A DNA stretch of 5,373 nucleotides, taken from assembly GCA_903929895.1 (NCBI GenBank), contig CAIYWM010001007.1, positions 1-5,373 on the forward strand, read 5' to 3'. Shown one piece after another: positions 1-5,373 of this stretch (position 1 is the first letter of the stretch; every line of letters starts with the position of its first letter). The notes beneath the pieces were generated by a model. That model saw only the letters and a program-made list of their open reading frames with translations. It had not been told where the DNA came from and did no database searches. A program made the position numbers and the translations under genes. This DNA comes from an uncultured Alphaproteobacteria bacterium. Lineage in GTDB: Bacteria > Pseudomonadota > Alphaproteobacteria > Reyranellales > Reyranellaceae.

Positions 1-250
1 ACTGGAAGGTCGCATCGATCTCGCCAAAATCCGACTGGCCGGCGCCGTTGCGCACACTGTGGAGCACGCGCTTCACCTCGGCGATGCACCCAGTCCGCAG
101 CATGCCGGACGCGCCTTCCGCCTCGGCGGCGGTCGTGGTCTTGGGAAAGACCGCACGCAGTATGTGATCGACGATGCGCGGGGCACTGCGGCCGACCTGG
201 TCGGCTGCCTCCCAGACATGATGCGTGAAATCAGGTGTTCGCTTGAGCAT
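1..250 (-). CDS. Unrecognised protein, N-terminal 83 residues only (cut by left window edge)
   Basis: The frame opens with ATG at 250-248 and stays open to the window edge with no stop, giving 83 visible residues that begin MLKRTPDFTHHVWEAADQVG. The start is supported by TGGAGG at 257-262, six bases upstream, lying inside the end of the preceding gene. It overlaps that gene by 20 bases (231-250), which suggests translational coupling as the last visible member of the small-gene operon led by the sigma factor. The visible part looks soluble and mixed helical, with a single Cys at residue 55 and no signal peptide or membrane segment. I do not recognise the family and infer no function beyond membership in this operon. 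The coding call is good because the reading frame is clean, the ribosome site is strong and the spacing matches its neighbours. Confidence 0.8.
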   Translation of the reverse strand, partial: MLKRTPDFTHHVWEAADQVGRSAPRIVDHILRAVFPKTTTAAEAEGASGMLRTGCIAEVKRVLHSVRNGAGQSDFGEIDATFQ

Positions 251-1010
251 GTGCGGCCTCCAGGATGGTGTTGAGGGCGTCCCGACCGCGCGTCATCTTC
301 GCGACACTGCGTTCGAGCATGGGGGCGTCGAGGCAACCCGACAGGATGAACTCAGCACCGTGCGCATCGAGGTAATCGGCGATGCGGGTACAGCAGCCGT
401 CGATGCCGGCGCTGGCGTCGTAGGCGGGATCGGGTTGGTAGAGCGGGTTGCGGGCGCGCTTCTTCGAGCCGCCGCCGCGCAGGCCGCGCATCGCGGCATC
501 CACCACCATCTTCCGCAATGCCGCCCGGGTCGGCTCCTCCCCGCGGTCCAGGCGCTCGTCGAGCGTGCGCTGGACGATGCCGGGCTCCACCTTCTCCGCG
601 TCGCGTACCAGGCGCGCTTCGTGGATGTCCTTGCGGGAGAGGCCGATCTCGGCTGCTGTAGAGGGCCGAACATCGTTCTCGTCTGGAACGATGTCTGTCC
701 GGACTGAACCCCGGGCGACTTCTCCCCGCTCCTGCGCGGCGTCGTATTCGTCGGCCATCCGCAGCTTGGCGCGCGCCTCGATCTGCAGGGCGTGGGCCTG
801 GGCACGATGGGCAGCGACGATCAGATCGTCATGGGCCTGCTTGGCTTTTGCCAAGCGCGCCGTACGTTTGGCCACGTCATACGCCAGCGTGGCAAGGTCG
901 CGTGCTTCCAACCCTTCGGCGGCATCGCGGGCGTTGACCAGGGCCGCCGCCGCGTCGGCGAGAAGTGTGGGCAGGTACTGCCCATTGATGGGCACGGCGG
1001 CAAGGTCCAT
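231..1010 (-). CDS. Coiled-coil plus HTH-like protein of phage/plasmid type (259 residues)
   Basis: The protein starts MDLAAVPINGQYLPTLLADA. Residues about 30-95 are a charged, alanine-rich helical stretch likely to form a coiled coil (for example AKRTARLAKAKQAHDDLIVA). Residues 117-137 (STAAEIGLSRKDIHEARLVR) look like a helix-turn-helix. A Lys/Arg-rich linker follows at 180-187, then a C-terminal domain with CC at 206-207 and Cys226. The order helical stretch, 'AAEIGLSRKDI', then 'RTLDERLDRGEEPTRAALR' resembles small phage and plasmid proteins distantly similar to the DNA-binding part of ParB/KorB proteins; this is remembered resemblance, not a search. The frame is open further upstream, to 1409, but the ATG at 1010 has a near-perfect ribosome site (1017-1024) and shares one base (TGATG) with the previous gene's stop, so it is the true start. 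Likely a nucleic-acid-binding accessory protein; specific role unknown. Confidence 0.85.
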   Translation of the reverse strand: MDLAAVPINGQYLPTLLADAAAALVNARDAAEGLEARDLATLAYDVAKRTARLAKAKQAHDDLIVAAHRAQAHALQIEARAKLRMADEYDAAQERGEVARGSVRTDIVPDENDVRPSTAAEIGLSRKDIHEARLVRDAEKVEPGIVQRTLDERLDRGEEPTRAALRKMVVDAAMRGLRGGGSKKRARNPLYQPDPAYDASAGIDGCCTRIADYLDAHGAEFILSGCLDAPMLERSVAKMTRGRDALNTILEAAHAQANT

Positions 1011-1348
1011 CACGCGACCTCCTTCAAAAGAAACGATGACAGCGATGCCGACAGCTCCTTGGGCCGTGGCCGTGCGATTGCGAGATAAGTGAAGTCGTCT
1101 GGGCCGTTGCGTCGCTGGATCAGATGGACCAACCCCTGCGAGGCCGCCCACCAGGCGCGCCGTGCGACACGGGCGAGTTCGTGGCGCACATCGCTCTTGG
1201 GAGTCTGGCTGTTGATACTGGCGTCCAGCGCGAGCAGGCCGCGATGATAGATCAGCTGGGCACCCGGATGGGCCTGGCCAAGCCAGGCACAGAACGCTGT
1301 CTCGGTGAGGCGCTGCATTGCCCTGGGATTGGTTTGTGAAACTGCCAT
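1010..1348 (-). CDS. Small conserved-looking hypothetical protein (112 residues)
   Basis: The start ATG is at 1348-1346, with AGGAGAGG at 1351-1358 at good spacing. The protein has helix-rich segments around residues 10-24 (AMQRLTETAFCAWLG), a core reading PGAQLIYHRGLLALD (28-42), a helix at 54-72, then GLVHLIQRR (72-80) and DDFTYLAIARPRP (85-97). The helix-helix-strand-strand pattern, ending in basic 'LIQRR' and a beta hairpin, would fit a small winged-helix-like fold, but I cannot prove it. It has one Cys and no signal peptide or membrane segment. It ends in TGATG, sharing one base with the next gene, so the two are very probably translationally coupled. I have the impression of similar small proteins in alphaproteobacterial mobile elements, without a named family. 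Function unknown. Confidence 0.82.
   Translation of the reverse strand: MAVSQTNPRAMQRLTETAFCAWLGQAHPGAQLIYHRGLLALDASINSQTPKSDVRHELARVARRAWWAASQGLVHLIQRRNGPDDFTYLAIARPRPKELSASLSSFLLKEVA
1017..1024 (-). promoter_or_regulatory. Strong ribosome binding site deciding the start at 1010
   Basis: On the minus strand this reads AAGGAGGT, near-perfect to the 16S rRNA tail, six bases before the ATG at 1010. It lies inside the last codons of the upstream 112-residue gene. It rules out the long upstream extension (to 1409) of the 259-residue gene. Confidence 0.85.
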
Positions 1349-1356
1349 ACCCTCTC

Positions 1357-1506
1357 CTACCCAGCGCTCTTGAGATGCGTCTCACGACCTCGATAATCCG
1401 AAGCGACACGCATGAGATCGCCTTCGGCTACCCACTGCGTGGGCCCGCGAAGTCGCGCGTAGCTGTGCGTGACCAGGAGGAGCCGCAGGTGCGTTTGCGG
1501 GAACAT
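1357..1506 (-). CDS. Probable 49-residue small protein in the sigma-factor operon
   Basis: This short frame exactly fills the gap between the sigma-factor gene and the 112-residue gene. It starts ATG at 1506-1504 and ends TAG at 1359-1357. GAGGGA at 1516-1521 serves as ribosome site (9 bases before the ATG) and contains part of the sigma gene's stop codon. Its own stop sits within the AGGAGAGG site of the next gene. The protein begins MFPQTHLRLLLVTHSYARLR and continues with GPTQWVAEGDLMRVASDY and a polar tail ending HLKSAG. It is compact and mixed in composition, with two Trp/Tyr-type core patches, and reads like a real small protein rather than random sequence. A later ATG at residue 32 is possible. 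Function unknown; the main risk is that it is merely an open spacer. Confidence 0.6.
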   Translation of the reverse strand: MFPQTHLRLLLVTHSYARLRGPTQWVAEGDLMRVASDYRGRETHLKSAG

Positions 1507-1519
1507 TGACGTGCGTCCC

Positions 1520-2095
1520 TCACACTGCCGAAACGCCGACCGCCATCAGCGCCAGGCGAAGTTCCCACGTCTGCCGGTAGAGCGTGCTGCGCGACCCAAG
1601 GCCGGCCCGTGCAAGCCAGTGAGCCGATCCCCGCAGCAGGTCGGCGACAAGGCGGCGCCCTTTTTCATCGAGTGTTCCCAGGCCACGTTCGAGATCGAGG
1701 CGCCGTTCGACTTGGGCAATCGGGTTCACCCAGTGCCCCTGAATGGCGGCGAGGCTCTGCTCCTCGGGCAAAGAAGCGCCCAAGGTTTCGCGGGAACCGG
1801 GTGCCGCGGGCTCGTCGAGCGACACGGGCTCCGGCCCGTACATGCGGCGATGGTTCCTGACGCGTTGGGCAATGCGGGTGGCACGGTTCGCCATGACCAG
1901 GCCCGCGAAGGCACCCAGCGCCCCCCGCTCGGCGTCGAACGCATGGAGGCGCGCCAGGGCGTCGGTCAGCAGGTCCTGGCGGATATCGTCGAGATCTGCC
2001 CGAGGCAGACCCAGCTTGCGAACCAGCCGGCGGACCGCCACGTCGGCTTCATGAAGAAGCGTCCTGAGATCGTCTTGGGAAATAGACTGCCGCAT
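1520..2095 (-). CDS. Sigma-70-family (ECF-like) RNA polymerase sigma factor
   Basis: A 191-residue protein with the two-domain layout of small alternative sigma factors, which direct RNA polymerase core to a specific promoter set. Residues about 22-84 match region 2: VRRLVRKLGL, then DLDDIRQDLLTDALARLHAF, then GAFAGLVMANRATRIAQRVR, the last covering the helix that recognises the -10 element. A Pro/Gly-rich linker spans about 87-125. Residues about 130-183 match region 4: RRLDLERGLGTLDEKGRRLV, then a helix-turn-helix ending LGSRSTLYRQTWELR, for -35 recognition. The ATG at 2095 has GAGGGG (2103-2108) seven bases upstream. It is the first gene of a tight operon, and its upstream region carries a repeat array (2147-2234), so autoregulation is possible but unproven. 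No anti-sigma gene with membrane segments follows, unlike classic ECF pairs. The family call rests on motif pattern; the subgroup is unknown. Confidence 0.8.
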   Translation of the reverse strand: MRQSISQDDLRTLLHEADVAVRRLVRKLGLPRADLDDIRQDLLTDALARLHAFDAERGALGAFAGLVMANRATRIAQRVRNHRRMYGPEPVSLDEPAAPGSRETLGASLPEEQSLAAIQGHWVNPIAQVERRLDLERGLGTLDEKGRRLVADLLRGSAHWLARAGLGSRSTLYRQTWELRLALMAVGVSAV

Positions 2096-2143
2096 CTGCG
2101 GACCCCTCGGTCATCGCTGTTGGAGACCGAAGATAGAGGTGCG

Positions 2144-2234
2144 CTTTTCCCATACGGTTGGTCTTGTTATGGGAAGCTATGGGAAGGCCCAGCACCGGCG
2201 CCCCGACGGCACGAACCTGCTCGTGGGAATCCCA
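2144..2234. promoter_or_regulatory. TATGGGAA repeat array, candidate operator/promoter of the sigma operon
   Basis: Plus-strand TATGGGAA occurs at 2168-2175 and again at 2178-2185, exactly 10 bases apart (TATGGGAAGC, TATGGGAAGG). An inverted copy, TTCCCATA, is at 2147-2154, 13 bases from the first. Farther out, TGGGAATCCCA at 2224-2234 is an 11-base palindrome holding the same TGGGAA core. All lie in the non-coding 2096-2276 stretch, about 50-130 bases before the sigma-factor ATG. Tandem copies one helical turn apart plus an inverted copy are typical of cooperative binding sites. I cannot assign a convincing -35/-10 pair. The regulator is unknown; the sigma factor itself or the neighbouring winged-helix protein are candidates by position only. 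Confidence 0.5.
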
Positions 2235-2247
2235 GGATAAGGTGGTC

Positions 2248-2270
2248 GTCAGGCCCGCCGCGGCCGTGAC
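2248..2270 (-). terminator. Weak GC-rich hairpin after the 415-residue gene
   Basis: GTCAGGCC (2248-2255) pairs with GGCCGTGAC (2262-2270) around a six-base loop, with one bulged base, starting seven bases beyond the stop codon at 2277. No T-run follows on the minus strand, so it is not a canonical intrinsic terminator. It may slow polymerase, protect the transcript end, or be chance in GC-rich DNA. Confidence 0.25.
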
Positions 2271-2276
2271 GCTGGA

Positions 2277-3524
2277 TCAGGCTTTGAGATTGCCTGCGAT
2301 GTCGCGTGCCAAAGCGACCTCGACGGCGTGGCGGAACAGCTGACGCTCTGAGCTGCAGGGCCCATCGGCAAGTTTGCCGAGCTCCGCTCTTGCCCAGTCG
2401 ACAGCGCCAATCTGGCGTGCAGCGGCAAGGAGATGGGTCGCGGCGTCGGCTGCCTCCGACACCTGCGGATCATAACCGCCGCCCGCGAGCAAATGCCTGA
2501 TGGCCAGCAGCCCCACCACGGCGGCGAACCGGGGCTCCTTGTCGCAAAAATCCCGGGCCGCGCGAACCAGCGTCGACGGATCCACGCCGCTCAATTCAGC
2601 ACACTCGAGCGCGATGTCGAGAAATCCTGCATCCTTGGCGGCGGCAAACCACTTCCCTTTGTCGCCGCGCGTTTTAACCAGATCGATCAGCGTCTGACGA
2701 CGGTCGCGATCCGGATATCGCTTCGTCAGAGCACGGAAGGTGGCGAGGTTGGTCGTCCCGCCTGCAGCAACCAGGCCATAACGGCGATAGGCCTCGTTGG
2801 AGCGGCCATGGCGGATCAGAAGATCCTCGCAAAAGCGATCGATCGACCTGTCCTCGTAGGGAGAATTCGCGGTATCGCGCACGCTTTCGGCGAAAGCTAT
2901 GGCGGCTTCCCACAACCCCTGACGAACCAGCGCCTCCGCGCCAAACCGGTGCCAGGACCAGAACTTGGACCGGCTTGTCGCCAGCAACTCCTGCAGCTCG
3001 GCATAGCGGCCCGCCTCGAGCAGGCACGACAGGCAAATGGCCGTGCCGGTCACATATTCGAAGCCGTTGTGATTGGCCCAGGCGCGGCGCACCATCCACA
3101 GCAACCTGTCCGCATAATCATTGATCAGATCCGGATAGCGGGCGATCTCGCCCCAACGGTCCTCGACTGGCGCCAGATACTGAACACCGTCGTTCTGGAC
3201 CGCCTCGAACAAACGTTCGAGCCACGTGGTTGTAATCGCATGGTCTGCCGGCGCGGCGATCAGGATCGGGATCACCTCGTCCAGCGTGCGATTGACCGCC
3301 GTTCCGAGCGCGCCAGATGAGGTGTCGATATCCTGGAATGCCGGCCAGATCCGCTCCATCAGCGACACCACCCCGTCTCCCGCCGCGACAGGATCGGTTT
3401 TCGCTACCTTCTTGATTTCGGAGACCGCAGCCTTCAGCCGCGCGGTCGCGAGGGCCGTACCGCGCCAATTATAGGAGCGGGCCCGCATTCTCGCCTTGAA
3501 TTGCCACTTCTGAACCGGCGCCAT
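2277..3524 (-). CDS. All-helical repeat protein of unknown function (415 residues)
   Basis: The product begins MAPVQKWQFKARMRARSYNW and then is almost entirely helix-turn-helix-turn, with Ala/Leu/Arg-rich segments throughout, as in TPR/HEAT-type solenoids. Repeat-like helical pairs are visible at about 162-182 (AICLSCLLEAGRYAELQELL), 190-215 (FGAEALVRQGLWEAAIAFAE) and 293-311 (FAAAKDAGFLDIALECAEL), each with the small-Gly/Arg-turn-aromatic pattern of TPR motifs. A basic N-terminus (residues 6-21) precedes the solenoid. It has no signal peptide, membrane segment or obvious catalytic motif, so a cytoplasmic scaffold or adaptor is the best inference. I have the impression of proteobacterial homologues of about 400 residues with a similar basic 'WQF+ARFR' start, supporting the ATG at 3524. 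That ATG has a poor ribosome site, and a second ATG at 3491 (residue 12) is preceded by AAGG. It is the third gene of the cassette, 112 bases after the winged-helix gene. Confidence 0.85.
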   Translation of the reverse strand: MAPVQKWQFKARMRARSYNWRGTALATARLKAAVSEIKKVAKTDPVAAGDGVVSLMERIWPAFQDIDTSSGALGTAVNRTLDEVIPILIAAPADHAITTTWLERLFEAVQNDGVQYLAPVEDRWGEIARYPDLINDYADRLLWMVRRAWANHNGFEYVTGTAICLSCLLEAGRYAELQELLATSRSKFWSWHRFGAEALVRQGLWEAAIAFAESVRDTANSPYEDRSIDRFCEDLLIRHGRSNEAYRRYGLVAAGGTTNLATFRALTKRYPDRDRRQTLIDLVKTRGDKGKWFAAAKDAGFLDIALECAELSGVDPSTLVRAARDFCDKEPRFAAVVGLLAIRHLLAGGGYDPQVSEAADAATHLLAAARQIGAVDWARAELGKLADGPCSSERQLFRHAVEVALARDIAGNLKA

Positions 3525-3598
3525 CGCGTCTCGCCAATTTCTCTCACCTCGGCAATGATAGCATCGACCGGCCGGATCGCCGCGTGGCGTAGATAAGT

Positions 3599-3614
3599 TT
3601 GCAATGGTTGCAAT
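3599..3614. repeat. Tandem TTGCAAT direct repeat between two cassette genes
   Basis: Plus-strand TTGCAAT occurs at 3599-3605 and 3608-3614, with a 9-base period, in the 112-base gap (3525-3636) between the winged-helix gene and the 415-residue gene. Proteins with OmpR/PhoB-type winged helices usually bind direct repeats, though commonly with a 10-11 base period, so this could be an autoregulatory site. On the minus strand a poor promoter-like pair, TTGATC then GATATT 17 bases later, overlaps this area (3640-3612). Both are suggestions only. Confidence 0.3.
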
Positions 3615-3636
3615 ATCCTGGCGGTGGCAACGCCGA

Positions 3637-4614
3637 TCAATTCACCAGGCGAATGTCCGCTGCTTCAAGGTTCAGAAAATAGCCCTGCGCGGTGAGGTTT
3701 TGCACAAGCGGATCGCCATGCTTCCCCCTCATATCGTTTCCGTCCAGCGCCTTGCGCAGGTTGCGGATAGCGTCTCCGACGGCGGTTCTGAGCACCGTTG
3801 ACGCCCACAAATGCTTTTCTATCTGCTGGCTGCTCACCCGGCCGTTGTCGCGTATCGCCGTCTCGGCCAGAAGCCACATGATCTTGAAGCCGGTCGGCGG
3901 CAGTTTGAGCTCGCGACCGTCGAGAACGATCTTCGATTGCTCGCGGATCAGCGTAAGCCTCGCCGCGATAGAGGATGGCGGCACCAGCTTTTCGGCGTCG
4001 ATCGCAAAGGCCGTGCCCGCCGGAGAGAAAGCGTCGGCGATCGATGTGTAGTGGATTCCCGCTTCGGCAAAACGTAGCAAGTCCCCCACCGGCAATGCCG
4101 GGGCGACGATGGTGATCGGCAGCTTTTCGCCAGTCGTCCTGAGGCTGGATATCAAGCCTGGCGCCAGAATGTTATTGCGCGTGAAGGCGAGAAATAGTCC
4201 ACGCTTCGCAGGCGCCACACCCAGATACCAGACACCCGGCATGACCTGCGTCGGCTCCGCCGTGAAGCCCGAAGCCACGGCAATCTCACGTACGAGCGAC
4301 TTCAGGTTAATGCGGAAGCTCCGCAGGTCCTCAGGCTCGAGAACGGTGTCGCTGCGATGATCGATCGGACAGGCGGCGATCAGCTTGCCATCGATCCGCT
4401 GGATGCGACGGCTGTCATGGCCGCATTCGCAATCGCTGCAGACGTCCCAGTCGTCAGCAGGCGTTTCTTCGATGAGAACACCCCTGTGGAGCAGTCGGTC
4501 GAACTCCTTGCCCAGGAACGGCTTTGCCAGCCGTCCCCACAGGATCGCAGGTTCGCCGGCCTCACTCTGCCGCAGCAGCAGATTGTGCAATCTCTCGGTC
4601 ATTGACCAGCCCAT
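3637..4614 (-). CDS. Cysteine-cluster protein with C-terminal OmpR/PhoB-type winged helix (325 residues)
   Basis: Three parts can be seen. Residues 5-50 (MTERLHNLLLRQSEAGEPAI and on) look like a small helical or winged-helix segment. Residues 59-86 hold C59-x2-C62-x-C64-x-H66 and later C82-x3-H86, a plausible zinc-binding knuckle. A middle alpha/beta domain (about 100-200) contains GVWYLGVAPAKRGLFLAF and LPITIVAPALPVGDLLRFAE. Residues about 228-318 fit a transcriptional-regulator C-terminal winged helix: KIVLDGRELKLPPTGFKIMW, then VSSQQIEKHLW, the recognition-helix stretch TAVGDAIRNLRKAL, and a closing hairpin with LTAQGYFLNLEA. There is no evident receiver domain with its phospho-acceptor Asp, so this is not a normal response regulator. 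Its start overlaps the previous gene by 53 bases (ATG 4614) or 41 bases (ATG 4602); neither has a strong ribosome site, consistent with translational coupling. Likely a DNA-binding sensor or targeting subunit; the actual ligand and role are unknown. Confidence 0.85.
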   Translation of the reverse strand: MGWSMTERLHNLLLRQSEAGEPAILWGRLAKPFLGKEFDRLLHRGVLIEETPADDWDVCSDCECGHDSRRIQRIDGKLIAACPIDHRSDTVLEPEDLRSFRINLKSLVREIAVASGFTAEPTQVMPGVWYLGVAPAKRGLFLAFTRNNILAPGLISSLRTTGEKLPITIVAPALPVGDLLRFAEAGIHYTSIADAFSPAGTAFAIDAEKLVPPSSIAARLTLIREQSKIVLDGRELKLPPTGFKIMWLLAETAIRDNGRVSSQQIEKHLWASTVLRTAVGDAIRNLRKALDGNDMRGKHGDPLVQNLTAQGYFLNLEAADIRLVN

Positions 4615-5373
4615 TCCGGCGCAGCAGTTCCATGATACGTGCCTCTAAGCGGTGACGTTTGAACGTCGCCGTGCCAGGCGGCTTGATCTTTACGGTCACC
4701 CGCACCGGCTTGGGCTCGCCGACGTCGAAGTGAACACGGATCACCAGATGATTCAGGCGCCAATCCTGGCCGAAGGTGATGCCGCGTGTGTCGTCTCGCA
4801 GGCGGGTGAGTGCGTTCTCGCGGCCGTCCCGCGTCGTGTGCGACCACCAGGTCCGGCGCTGGCCCGAGCGGGGATCCGTGCCCAGCCGGTCGACCTGCAC
4901 TTCCGTGATCTGCACGCGGCGAATGTCGGGGTCGAATGCGTGATTGAACGCGAACTCGAAACCCGAGCGTTCGACCGGCGACAGCGTGTAGAGATTTTGC
5001 GCGTCTGGGGCCGCAAAGAAATTGGGGTGCATCAACATCGTCTTCGCAAAGATCTCGGCGAGCTCTGCCCGACGGGCTTTGGCGAACCCGCCAATCTTCA
5101 GACGACCCGTCACCGGTGAATACGACAGGACCGCGCGCTCGGCTTCGCGAATGGTGATGACGCGATCGTCGGCACCCTCGATCACCTCGGTCGTCTTCAG
5201 TTGGGCACCGTGCTTCACAACGACATGGACCTCGTCGCCGTCGTCATACCAGCCGATCCGGCAGTACCGGCCGCGCAGCTCCACCTGAAACAGGCACTCG
5301 GCATCGCGCCTGAAGGCGGCCTTCGTATCGTCGTCGATCTGGGCATCGACACCTTCCTCGTCTCCGGCGAACT
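4562..5373 (-). CDS. Unrecognised protein, C-terminal 269 residues (cut by right window edge)
   Basis: The frame is open from the right edge to TGA at 4564-4562. A GTG at 5284 could be read as a start, but the frame upstream is uninterrupted and clearly coding: the 29 residues before it end RRDAECLFQ and flow into VELRGRYCRIGWYDDGDEVH. The gene therefore very probably begins outside the window. The visible part alternates strands and helices: an Asp/Glu-rich beta segment (about 36-54), a short helix with KARRAELAEIFAKTMLM, a segment with NLYTLSPVERSGFEFAFNHA, then RRVQITEVQVDRLG, DWRLNHLVIRVHFD and PKPVRVTVKIKPPG as beta strands, and a C-terminal helix EARIMELLRRNGLV. No catalytic motif, signal peptide or membrane segment is visible. 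It overlaps the winged-helix gene and is the first visible cassette member. Any enzymatic domain could lie in the missing N-terminus. Function unknown. Confidence 0.82.
   Translation of the reverse strand, partial: FAGDEEGVDAQIDDDTKAAFRRDAECLFQVELRGRYCRIGWYDDGDEVHVVVKHGAQLKTTEVIEGADDRVITIREAERAVLSYSPVTGRLKIGGFAKARRAELAEIFAKTMLMHPNFFAAPDAQNLYTLSPVERSGFEFAFNHAFDPDIRRVQITEVQVDRLGTDPRSGQRRTWWSHTTRDGRENALTRLRDDTRGITFGQDWRLNHLVIRVHFDVGEPKPVRVTVKIKPPGTATFKRHRLEARIMELLRRNGLVNDREIAQSAAAAE

Noticed and set aside
225..1092. Plus-strand open frames of 160 and 214 codons
   Set aside because: Both are shadows of the 259-residue gene; products are Arg/Ala/Ser-rich repeats of complementary codons.
1011..1409. 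N-terminal extension of the 259-residue gene to an ATG at 1409 (392 residues total)
   Set aside because: The extension is out-of-frame read-through of the 112-residue gene, with Arg/Pro/Ser-rich low-quality protein, while the ATG at 1010 has a near-perfect ribosome site and a TGATG overlap.
1469..2269. Plus-strand open frame of 266 codons
   Set aside because: It lies antisense to the sigma-factor gene and crosses the intergenic repeats. Its product has no recognisable motif and the codon pattern is that of a GC-rich shadow.
2433..3320. Plus-strand open frame of 295 codons
   Set aside because: It is antisense to the 415-residue gene, whose product reads as a coherent helical protein. The plus-strand product is Arg/Gln/Gly-rich with no domain pattern.
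3434..3640. TTG-start minus-strand frame of 68 codons overlapping the end of the winged-helix gene (TTGA overlap)
   Set aside because: The first 40 residues look plausible, but it has no ribosome site, third positions are not clearly GC-biased, and its second half is out of frame within the 415-residue gene. A small coupled peptide cannot be fully excluded.
4562..5284. Complete 240-residue gene starting at GTG 5284
   Set aside because: The frame continues without a stop to the window edge with convincing protein sequence, and no good ribosome site precedes the GTG, so the gene is treated as partial.
1..5373. CRISPR array, tRNA, rRNA, transposase, integrase or inverted-repeat element ends
   Set aside because: No regularly spaced repeats, tRNA-like cloverleaf, rRNA signature, or recombinase motifs were seen on either strand.

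Overview
The window is GC-rich, densely packed DNA with every supportable gene on the minus strand. Codon use strongly favours G/C at third positions, genes overlap or nearly touch, and ribosome binding sites of the AGGAGG type are clear. This fits a proteobacterium, most likely an alphaproteobacterium; that assignment is from style and remembered protein resemblance, not from a marker gene. There are no rRNA or tRNA genes, transposase, integrase or CRISPR array.

In transcription order (right to left), the first block (5373 to 2277) is three genes of unrecognised function: the C-terminal part of a gene running off the right edge, a 325-residue protein with a cysteine cluster and a C-terminal OmpR/PhoB-type winged helix but no recognisable receiver domain, and a 415-residue all-helical protein that looks like a TPR/HEAT-type scaffold. 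The first two overlap and the third follows after a gap of 112 bases, so they look like one functional cassette. This is the best candidate here for an undescribed system.

The next 181 bases (2096-2276) are non-coding. They hold a weak hairpin after the cassette and a cluster of TATGGGAA repeats (two tandem copies 10 bases apart and one inverted copy), which looks like an operator or promoter region for the next operon.

The second block (2095 to 1) is a tight operon: a small sigma-70-like factor, a 49-residue small protein, a 112-residue protein, a 259-residue coiled-coil/HTH-like protein, and a gene cut by the left edge. Stop codons lie inside or next to the following gene's ribosome binding site, so translation is probably coupled. 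Small uncharacterised genes led by an alternative sigma factor resemble the accessory operons of integrative elements, plasmids or prophages. The working picture is a mobile-element or genomic-island backbone operon sitting downstream of a cassette with a DNA-binding component.
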